Shown piece after piece: positions 41,101 to 53,100 of a DNA stretch of 64,000 nt; the stretch's first letter is position 1, and each line of letters starts with the position of its first letter. The DNA is from Branchiostoma floridae. Lineage: Eukaryota > Chordata > Leptocardii > Amphioxiformes > Branchiostomatidae. Made by a program: the position numbers and the translations under genes. Under the pieces are notes generated by a model. It saw only the letters and a list, made by a program, of their open reading frames with translations. It was not told the DNA's origin and did no database searches. The DNA is taken from assembly GCF_000003815.2 (NCBI RefSeq), contig NC_049990.1, forward strand, positions 4,682,831 through 4,746,830. Direction: 5' to 3'.

Positions 41101-44100
41101 GCTAAGAGATTGAAGGATACTGATTTTTCTTCCACTATGATCTTTCATTAGAGAACCCAATAATATCTGAAAACTGAGAATTACAGTGCTATTTGCTAAG
41201 ACCTCTCTCCAACTTCAAGAAGTTTCTGTACAGTTGTGTTATGTAGGTGCTAACAGGAACTATAGTAGAGTGACGAAAAAGACAGATTTGTCCACTATGA
41301 TCTTCCATTAGAGAAGCCAATAATATAAGAAAACTGTGAATTATATTCAATCTGTAAGACCTCTCACCAACTTGAAACAGTCCCTGTGCAGTTGTGTTAT
41401 GTAGGTGGGCTTAAGTCTACATCAATGCAAACTGGAAATATGGGAGTGAAAGGAACAAATTTGTCTTTGACTGTGAACTTCCATTAGAGAAGCCAATATA
41501 TCATTAAAACGGGGAATTACCACATGGCAATGTCATTTCCTAAGCCCTCTCACCAACTTGAAACAGTCCCTGTGCAGTTGTGTTATGTAGGTGAGCTTAA
41601 GGTCTACATCAATGCAAACAGGAACTTCCATTAGTGATCTTCCAATAATATATGAAAACTGGGAATTACCATATTCCGTAAGACCTGTCACCAACTTGAA
41701 GCAGTTCCTGTGCAGTTGTGTTATAAAAGTGTCAGCTAAAAGTCTACATTAATGCAAACAGGAACTTTAGGAGTGAAAGGAAAAGGTAGTCCTTGACTCC
41801 GATCTTCCATTAGAGTAGCCAAAGTGGTACAAAAACTGAGAATTTCTTTGGCAATGTTATTTCCTAAGAGTTCACACCAAGTTGAACTTGAAACAGTCCC
41901 TATGCAGTTGTGTTATGTAGGTGGGCTTAAGTCTACATCAATGCAAACAGGAACTGTAGTAGAGTGACGAAGAAGACAGATTTGTCCACTATGATCTTCC
42001 ATTAGAGAAGCCAAAATTGTACAAAAACTGGGAATTAGTTCAATTACTGTCACCATGTTATTTTCTTGGTTTTTAACTCTCACCAACTTAAACTTCAGTA
42101 TTTGCAGTCCTGTCATCAAGTCAGACTGGAACTGAAATTTAAAAAAAAAATGAAGGAAATGGATTTGTCCACTGCAGTCTTTCATAAAGAAGAAATTTGA
42201 TTTGAAAACTGGGAATTACCTTTCCTTAGAACAATCATCACCAACTTGAAACAGCTATTTTTACAGTCGTGATGAAGGCAATAAGGAGGGTGTCAGTGAT
42301 AACGTCACTGTCAAACATGAAAGCACACTTGACAAAGGATAAAGCAAACCCATGCATGCCTGCCTTTTTATTGGGGATGTAAGAGGTTGAGAAGGGTTCT
42401 GGTTGAGTACCAAGCAGGGTTGTAGCCAGCCCAAAATCATTTTCCGTCCCCTCGATTTTGAATGGCTTTGGCACAGTGTTCCTAGGGGGGGTCCAGGGGC
42501 ATACTAACAAGGAAAATTTTGAAATCTAGACCCTCTGAAACGCTATTTCCTGCATTTTGAGGGTTGACAATTTTGCTCACAGAGGACAGAATAGGCAAAA
42601 AATTTTTCCGTCCCCAGCTGCAAAATTCTGTCTAAGGACAGAAGGACGGGTGCTGGCTACAACTCTGGTGCCAAAAATGGAGTGAAAAGACTATTGATCA
42701 GAGCAAGAGTTAAAGTAAAAGGGAGACAACTCCACAGTGATAAATTCTTGGCACATACAAAAGTTCAATATAAAAGTGTCTGTCTTTTCTAGTCACAAAG
42801 CTAGAGCAGTCGATTGAAATGGTTCTTTATGACATTTGTATCCTTTCCAGTAGAATGTCATGAATTAAGGTAAAGGATGGTTGTATGACTTGAGGTTGTA
42901 TTGATTGAACTTAGAAAGTAAAAGCAAGACACCCAAACATTGATATTGTATTTGACATACACGTGTAGTTCAATACCTTTAGAGAAAGAGTCTGACTGCC
43001 TTTTCATTAGTCACCAAACTAGAGCAGTTCTGTGAAACCACCCTCACACTCAGGGTTGACAATCAAGGCAAAGCCTATGATATCACCCCTGACAACTCAG
43101 CCACAGTATTCGGTTATTAGGGGTGCCTTGCTTATGAATATTAATGAGCTTGCCCTTATATGGGCAGTCAGCCGTTGGGGATCGGGCGTTGGCATGGTGA
43201 GCAAACAAAGTCATGGTAATACGTAACATGATTGGCTGATAGCTTCCCAGCGGCCTTTGCGAGACAGCTTGCGACAACAACAAGCCCAACAAAGGCCTAT
43301 TCTCTGATTGGTCGACAGCTTGTTTGTGGCGACAATCATAATAGCCACTAATAGGGCATGGGATAGCAGGGCCCCATAAGGTAGTGCCGTTGGGGACCGG
43401 GCGTTAGGAGGATGTGTGAAAGTGTTGAGATTGTATCCTTCCCTGTTGAGTGCCAGGAATGAAATCAAAGGAATATTGATTTTAAAGTAAAAGCAAGACA
43501 CCTCCACATTGATAATGTAATTGACATATAAGTGTAGTTCAATACCTTTGGAGAAAGAGTCATACATGTAGTTCAATACCTTTGGAGAAAGAGTCTGACT
43601 GCCTTTCAAGTCTCAAAACTGGAACAGTTCTTTGAAAATGGTTGAAATTGTACTCTTTATAGTTGAGTGCCAGGAATGATGTCAAAGGCGTATTGATTGA
43701 AGTTTTTTAAAGTAAAAAGACACCTCCACATTGATAATGTATTTGACATTTAACTGTAGTTCAATACCTTTGGAGAAGGAGTGCCTTTTCAAGTCACAAG
43801 GAGCAGTTCTTTGAAATGGCTCAGATTGTACATAATATCCTTTTCAGTCCAAGAAGGAAGTCAAAAGCTGTATCGATTGGAGTTAAAGTAAAAGCAATAC
43901 ACCTTGATATTGTATTACTGACACTTACTGCAATACAATTAGAGAAAGAGTCTGCCTGACACTGACAGTGCCTTTTCAAACCATGAAATTGCAGCAGTCC
44001 ATTGAAATAGATTTAAGTTCTGACTCCTGTAACACTTTAGCCAGGGCTTGAAATTCATTTTTTGGATTTGGGTGCACCAGAAAATTTGTCAACGGAATAT

Positions 44101-47100
44101 TATTGGGAAATCACAATAACAATACACTTTCTGTTGTATCTATAATGCTATGGTATGATATGCATAAGCACAGATGTGGAGCATTGAAAATTTTGATGAA
44201 GCCAAATTCCAACTTCAAATTTTTAAACAAGTACTATGACAGATATTCTATTATCTTTCAAACATCTTGATGTCAAGAATATGGTGTATAGTATTATACT
44301 TTGATATCTTTACATGCGTAAACTTGCAGAAGTATTTGGGTGCACAGAACCAATTTTGGGTGCACCAGAGTGCACATTCACCCAGTACATTTTGAACCCT
44401 GTGAAGTCCCAAAATTAGAGCAGTCCATTGAAATAGATTTAAGTTCTGACTCCAGACAGTCTGTTACACAGTAGCAAAGATTGAGCGCAGATCTATATTT
44501 TGATATACTTAGATGCGTAAACCTACAAAAGTAAATGTATTTGGGTGCACAGAACCAATTTTGGGTGCACATGCACCCAGTATTTTGAGCCCTGTCAAGT
44601 CCCCGTAATTGGAGCAATCCATCGAAATAGATTTAAGTTTTGACTGCTGTTACACAGTAGCAAATATTCAGCGCAGATCTATACTTTGATATCTTTAGAT
44701 GTGTGAACCTACAAATTAAAGTACATGTATTGGGGTGCACAGAACCAATTTTGGGTGCACATACTCCCAGTATTTCGAGCCCTGTCAAGTCCCCAAATTG
44801 GAGCAGTCCATTGAAATAGATTTAAGTTCTGACTGCTGTTACACAGTAGCAAAGATTGAGGGCGGATCCATACGCGTGCGATGCGTAGAAAATTGGAAAC
44901 AGAGCGTGATCCCACTCCTTAGTGAAGCGCCCACCGTGAAGAAACGATCTTATTATTACGGGTCGTAAAGAAATCCATTGACTCCCCTCCGCAAGCCAAA
45001 TAAAGCCGCAGGCAGTCCGTTAATGGCGCCACGCACCGTTGGCAGGCCCGCTCGCACCTACTTCAAACGCGCTGCTGGCTGATAAAAGACGTTACAGGTT
45101 TTCGGCGGCTTATTTCCACCACGAGGCAATTTCCACCGGTGGTTCGGGGAGGTGATAGGGGATGAAGGGGTGTTAGGAACATGTGCTGACATACATGTAA
45201 AGTTTTTATGGTAACCTGCGGGCATGTAATAAGGTGTGTGTGGGGGAAGGGCTTGACTCTGAACGACATGAAGTATATTTCTAGTGAGGTCAATGCCCAT
45301 GAAGTCGGTACTTTCAAGTGCAGAGTAACTAATTAAGTCTAAACAAACATTAATCATCTTAAAATTAATGCATTATAGCATGTACTGTTATGATCGTAAT
45401 TGGCTAGCCAGTCAATACATCTATGGGTTTAACATAGGTAGTAGACGTATACAACTTCTTGGGAAACATGGATACACTATACAAGTATTTAATTATGAAT
45501 TGGGCTTTTATTGGCGATCTCTTGTCAATGAGGCCACACATCCAGCTCATCACAAAAGTACCTGTAAGTTAGTGTAACCCCTGTGAGAAGGGTATACTGT
45601 ACTTTTACTTTTAGGCTCAAGTATATTAACCTTGCAGAAGTAGCCTTTTGGCACCAATTCTGTATTATTATGATGAAGAAGAAAGGAAAAGAGATTAATG
45701 ACAGCATAATATTGAATGAATAAAGAGGTCCTTTTTACCCAACCATTGCTTTGTTCTCACCAACATTTCGGTGAGAATAAAGCTGTATATATGGCCTCCT
45801 TCTGTCAATATTGACCATGGTAAAATCCTAATTGATATCAGCCCTACAGCGTCGACTGGGCCTAAACAGTCCTATACGAGAATGACAATCTCTGCCACAC
45901 AGGGCACATCTGTAACTTAAGTGTAAGCTGACTCAGGTCTGTTGCAGAGAATAAAGCAGTGGTTGTGTAAAAAGAGTCTCTTTATTCTGTGACCCACTAA
46001 ACTGGTGAAACTATTCACTTCATGGATGTAATAATATTGTGGATCAAACCCATGACCATACCAATTAACTGACTGCAAGGCGAAAATTCTACACACTAGG
46101 CTATTACACTCTAAGTAACATGTGCTTTGACCAATATATTCAGATAATACACACTTCAGTAAAGGGCCAACAACCCCAATTCCCTGTGTACCTCCAAGTC
46201 TTTCAAGCAACAGCCAGGAATTTTGCTGCCCTTAGAACTGTGTGCGACACCAGATACCACAGAAGAAGATGAAAAAGGCATTAAAGAAGACGCATTAGAC
46301 AACTGCACCAAGGGGTCCTGGCCTTATTGGATTTTCAAACACCCCAATTTTTCTTTTCCTGCGGATAGCTGGAGGGTTGGCGGATCTTATAAACTGCTTT
46401 AACCCACCAAAGTATGGCCCCAAGACCTCAGGGACCTCAGCCATTGATTTTGAGTCCTTTCAGCACACAGGAAAGTCATTCAGCACCAAGGACATCCATC
46501 GTGTCACCTTCCCAGAGAAATCCAGTGGTTATTGACCCTGCTGTTGGACCAGAGGGTCCAGGGTTCAAATCCCATCTGTTCAACCTCACCTGATTATTAC
46601 TTTGTATGCTACTGAAGAGCATTGAATGATGAAGGGATGTTTATCAAACAAGTTTTGATAAAATTTGGCCGTCGCAGGTTTATACAATTCTATGGAAAGG
46701 GGTATAAATTCTATTTCAGAGCATGTGCCTAGTTGAGAAAAACAACAAGACTTTCCCTGAGCTTGTACATACAATATACTACACATTCTGTCACTTGGAA
46801 GATATTTTCATTGTTTTACAGTTCAATATTTTTGTAGGATTTCAGCGAGGCTATGATAGAACTGACAAGTATCTATTTTTCTGTCATGGGGCAGCCAAAA
46901 TTTACACAAGCCATCTATAACTGTCTGAACAGTGCCCCCAATTTACTGCCTTAAGCCTATCATATGTGACCTGAAGCCCTAAGGTAGATCAGATTTTGAC
47001 ACTTCTCCATGTTTCTCGAGTGACATCGTGCAAATCAGGTAGGGCGTTTGGCCAAGAACCCAGAGGTCCTGGTTTAAAATTCTGTGGCATACATGTGCCA

Positions 47101-50100
47101 CTGATGTTGTGCCCTTGGGAAAACACTTTTGAATTACGTTTCTCACTCCACCAGGTATAAAAATGGATACCTGACTTTGGTTGGGGAGGTCAAAGGTGGT
47201 GGATGGAGAGGGATAGGTTCTGCCTTCCAATACCATGCCCCAGATAAAGGAAATAAAAACCCACTGGCCCTGCAGCCTCTAAAAGACTATATATGGGACT
47301 TCCTTTACCTTTACCCTTTTCCATATACATTGTAGCATGGGTAGTCCACTGGTTAGTAGCCTTGCCTCTTGAACTACCTACATGTAGAAGCCGTGAGTTT
47401 GGTACCTGCTGTGTCACTCACTAGACATACAAAATGTACATGCTTAAGCTGTGAACCACTGTTCATTGCGTCCATAGGAGTTAGGGGTATTCCCTGGTGC
47501 AGTAGAAGCCAGTTTAATTGCACGACGGATTACAGCACACTTCTGTTAATTGCACTGAATCCCCATTATTGCACCACCAGGTGCTGGATAATTGCACGAA
47601 ATACGCTGGCAAATGGGGTGTGCAATTGAATGGCTTCTACTGTGTAATGAAACCTGTGAATACTGTACAAAAGTGTACAATGTCATCTATATTCTCTGAT
47701 GGACTCTCCAGGACCCCCAGTGCTGGTGTTGAGATCACTTTTTTTAAATAAGCTTTTTTTAACTTCCACTTTTTTGCTAGATAGGATTTTGACACATGTG
47801 CATGTTTGCCCTTACAGGTACCCAGGACAACCAGTGCTGATATCAAGATCATTTTTTTTTAAACGAGTTTTTTGACTTCCACTTTTTAGTTAGATAGGAT
47901 TTTGACCCATCTCCATGTTTCCCTACCAGGTACCCAGGATCCCCAGTGCTGTCCGGAGTCGTTCTCAGTCCGCTGGCTGGCAGCCAGTGTGGTCCTGTGT
48001 GCTGCTTCTGTACTGTGTAAGGGGCAAGGAATCACTGCCATTGTGAGTCAAACATTTTCTATTCTATATAAAAGTACATGTGCATAAGCACCACCTGGCC
48101 ATTGATATACAGTCAAACCTGTACTAGTGACTACCGGTCCACTGGCTGTGTGGTCCTGTGTGCTGCCTCTGTACTGTGTAAGGAGCAAGGAATCACTGCC
48201 ATTGTGAGTCAAACATTTTCTATTCTATATAAAAGTACATGTGCATAAGCACCACCTGGCCATTGATATACAGTCAAACCTGTACTAGTGACTACCGGTC
48301 CACTGGCTGTGTGGTCCTGTGTGCTGCTTCTGTGCTGTGTAAGGAGCAAGGAATCACTGCCATCTTGAGTCAAACATTTTCTATTAAAGTACATGTATTG
48401 AAGCTACAATCAAACCTTCACTCTGACTATGCGCTTTAGCATCCGTTGCTCCCCTTGTTCCCGATTGACAATTGGACTGCCTCTACAAAATGGCCTCCTG
48501 GCCATTGGTATACGGTCAAACCTGTACTAGTGACCACATCTACTTGATGACCACCTAGCCATTGATATACATGTAGATTTTTTCTACTTTACTCTCCAAG
48601 CAGATGTCTGGCTCCAACTTGTTTGGATGTCATTTGAGGCATTTCCAATTGGGCTTGCTATTTTATCAGGTTTTCTGTTTGTGTCCCAGCCAAATACATG
48701 TGCAAAAAAAAGAAAACCTGACAAAATAAAAAATCTGATAAAATACCTTAAAAGATGCCCAAGTATTACCTCTGCTTTGAAAGTGATGTTGATATTCATT
48801 GTTCATTGTGAATGTTTATTCATGAAAACTGAGGTATGGACGTAGACATTTTGTTGATTTTTTTGTTGTCAAAACAACACCTGACAAGATAGAAAACCTG
48901 ATAAAAGTGTCCATTTCTTGTAATGAATGTTTATACACTAAAACCACACAGATTGCTTGAAAGTTCATAAAATGCAACGTATAGATTGATTTGAGCATTT
49001 GCCTTTGAAGTGTTGATGACAGGGTCATTTAAACTGAGCTATGGACGTGGACATTTTGTCGGTTTTCTTTTCATCAGCCAGTCAAATGCAGACCTGACAA
49101 AAAAAACCCTGACAAGATAGAAAGCCCGATAAAAACGTCCATTTCTTGTGATGAACGTTTATACACTTAAACCACACAGATTGCCTGGAAGTACATGAAA
49201 TACATCATGTAGATTGAATTTAGCATTTGCGTTTGAAGTGTTGCTGACAGGGTCATTTAAACTGAGCTATGGACTTGGACGTTTTGTCGGTTTTCTTTTT
49301 GTTGGCCAGTCAAATGCAGACATGACCGGATCGAAAGTTTGGTAAAAACATCAATATTTCCTGATGAATGTCATGCATGAAAATCATACAGATCATTGGC
49401 TGAAAGTACATGAAATACGTCATATAGATTGTGTTCAGCATTTGCGTTTGAAGTGTTGCAGACAGGGTCATTTAAACTGAGCTACGGATGAAGACAGTTT
49501 GTCGTTTTTCTTTTCGTCAGCCAGTCAAATACATACCTGACAAAAGAAAACCTGACAAGATAGAAAGCCTGATAAAAACGTCCATTTCTCGTAATGAATG
49601 TTTATACACTTAAACCACACAGATTGCCTGAAAGTACATGAAATGCAACATATAGATTGATTTGAGCATTAGCTGTTTAAGTACTGCTGACAGGGCCATT
49701 TAAACTGAGCTATGGACTTGGACGTTTTGTCACTTCTTTTTTGTCGGCCAGTCAAATGCAGACATGACCGGATCGAAAGCCTGGTAAAAACATCAATATT
49801 TCCTGATGAATGTCATGCATGTAAATCATACAGATCATTGGTTGAAAGTACATGAAATACATCATATAGATTGAGTTTAGCATTTGCGTTTGAAATGCTG
49901 CTGACAGGGTCATTTAAACTGAGCTATGGATGAAGATAGTTTGTCGTTTTTCTTTTCGTCAGCCAGTCAAATGCAGACCTGATAAAAGAAAACCTGACAA
50001 GATAGAAAGCCTGATAAATATGTCCATTTCTTGTAATGAATGTTCATACACAAATATCACACAGATTGCCTGAAAGTACATGAAATGCAACTTGTAGATT

Positions 50101-53100
50101 GAGTTTAGCATTTGCGTTTGAAATGCTGCTGATAGGGTCATTTAAACTGAGCGATGGACTTGGACATTTTGTCACTTCTTTTCTGTCGGCCAGTCAAATG
50201 CAGACCTGACAAAATAAAACCTGACAAGATAGAAAGCCTGATAAAAACGTCAGACTTTTCTTGTAATGAATGTTTATACACAAAAATCACACAAATTGCC
50301 TGAAAGTACATGAAATGCAACATATAGATTGAGTTTAGCATCTGCGTTTGAAGTGTTGATGACATGGTCGTTTAAACTGAGCTATGGACTTGGACGTTTT
50401 GTCACTTCTTTTCTGTCGGCCAGTCAAATGCAGACATGACCGGATCAAAAGCCTGGTAAAAACATCAATATTTCCTGTTGAATACCATGCATGAAAATCA
50501 TACAGATCATTGATTGAAAGTATATGAAATACATCATATAGATTGAGTTTAGCATTTGCGTTTGAAATGCTGCTGACAGGGTCATTTAAACTGAGCGATG
50601 GACGTGGACGTTTTCATTTCCCAGACCTCCCTGGATAACATTCCTCATTTCCTGACTTCTCTTTGTTATCTCAGGGTGTCTGTTCCGCTTACGACATCCT
50701 CATCCTGTGTTCAACCTAACCTGATCATTAGCCTGGTATCCAGTCGTAATATAGCTCCCGAGTCCCTTCTCTCCTCTTTGCAATTACATCCAGCCGTAAT
50801 ATAGCTCCTGAGTCTCTTCTCTCCTCTTCGTAATTGTGAAGAGGAGAGAAGAGACTCTGGAGATATATTACGGCTGGATACCAGGCTGCCTCATCATTAC
50901 TTGTGAAACGCTCCAAGGGGCGAGTAGAACAGAAAGAAACAATATTACAAATATTCCCGGGAATCGAACCCGGGCCCGTCAGATCACAAAGCCATCACAC
51001 AGGCGATGTCGCCAAAAGGTCAGAGCCGTTTGGCAAGGACGATCGGATGTGCTTGAACCCCACTGTTAACTTCTAGTACTTGGATGCTGCTGAAAAGCAC
51101 TCTCAGATGTTGAGGTAGTCCACTGTTTATCATACATATTAGAACTGTCAACAGTTGAAAAGAGCTTGAATTTCAGGAAATCAAGAAAGAAGCTATAAAA
51201 AGTGATGGTCCATGTTCAAGAACTTTGCAACTCGATGGTATCAAAAGCTCCCCATTCTTGAGGTGTCACTAAAAATGTAGCCCGGTGGCTATTTAGCTGA
51301 ATATTGGACAAGGCTATTTGCTAGCCGAACTTCTGGTCAGCGTGTTTAGATGTCACGTTCCTCAAATGAGCAGGAGATAAAAAATGTTGCTTTTGTTGTT
51401 TCAAGAAAACAGAAAACTGCCACCAGCTTTCGCATCACTAACAGAATCGCTCCCCGGCGACAGTAGATTAAACTGCCACTGCCATCCTCACTTCACGTTA
51501 TCAATGTTATTTACTGTCTTCCCATGGTTATTGCAGGGTGTCTGTTCCGCTTACGACATCCTCATCTTGTGCCAACTCGATCCCAAAGTCTTCCTCTCCA
51601 AACTCCTGGCAGCTGAGAAGTCGCTGCAGTTTGTTAAAAAACAGGTAGGTGGCACTGCTGTATAGCTGCATGATTGACCATCATGTTGTATCTCAAGTCA
51701 AGAACTGGTTTGTTGTAAAGACTGTAGCCATGTGTTGAATAAACTGTGTATGAAAATGTCTTCTTACACAAAACAAGTCCATAGTACGTCTATTACAAGG
51801 TGCAATTCTAAAGACTACGTATAGGCATCCTTCCATCTTTCCAGATATTTTTAACAAAAATGTATATTACAAAAAGCTTATTTGATAGTAACGTGCACTG
51901 GAAAGAAGAGAAAAACGTTACGAAAAAGATAAATTGCTTTGCCCAGCTTAACTTCACTTAGAAGTTATATAATTCTCCATCTTAAAGGGGCAGAAAGGAC
52001 ATTAAGGTAAGAAAATAGCTCACACCTCAGCTTAATGTGTGTCTTGATAGTCCCTGAAGAAGACATCATCATTCCCTCGGTACATTTTGGGCATCCCAAA
52101 CTACACATTTGCTCCAAGCAGTTAATTTTAAAGAAACAGCTAAGGAAATTCTTCACCCAAAAGACGTTTAGATATGAAATGATAGTTTCTATCCTGGTAT
52201 TTTGTGTTTCTTGTGAAGCCCCAAAGGAGTCATCACCATTCCCTGTGTACATTTTGAGAATCCCAAACTGAACATTTGTTCCAAGCACTTAATTAATAGA
52301 AAAACAGCTAAGAGAGTTCTTCCCCAAAGAGACATTTAGATATGAAATAATAGTTCCCACCCTGGTATTATGTGTTTCTTGCGAACCCTAAAGGACTCAT
52401 CACCATTCCTTGTGTACATTTTGGCCATCCCAAACTACACATTTGTTCCATGCAGTTGATTATAGGAAAACAGCTAGGGAAATTCTTCACAAGTCATTTA
52501 AGATATGAAATGATACTTTTACCCTGGTATTATGTGTTTTTTGCGAATCCCTGAAGAGGAAATGACCATTCCCTGTGTACATTTCAGCCAACCAAACTGG
52601 ACATTTGTTCCAAGAAGTTGATTATAGGAAAACAGCCAAGAAAATTCTTCACCCATAAGACATTTGGACAAGAAATGATAGCTTCTACCCTGGTATTATG
52701 TGTTTCTTGCGAATCCCTTAGGAGGAAATGACCATTCCTTGTGTACATTTCCACCATTCCAAATAGGACATATTTCATCCATACGAGTTATCATGAGTTG
52801 GGCCCGTGGCACATTATATGCCTCACTGCACATAACAACAGTCGTAAAACTCCGTCAGGGTGACACAGAGCTGCTCAGTCTAGACAGGGTAATGTGGTCC
52901 TGGGGTGGTTAGGATGATGTACAGTTCTTGTAGATACCTGGGGGATGCTTGGATGTCTCTAGATGGAAATGGATGCTCCAGTTTTCATTGATGGATATTA
53001 CCAATGAGAAAATCAGACAAACAGTGTTTGGATTTCAAGGTAATACCATGGGCCTAGAAGAAGGATTGGTAAAAATAAAAGAAATGGAAGAAACAGAAAA

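Noticed and set aside
48121-48366. Alternative exon 4 copies carrying CKEQG
   Set aside because: Both lack the exon 5' part and an acceptor; reading through from exon 4 meets a stop at about 48087.
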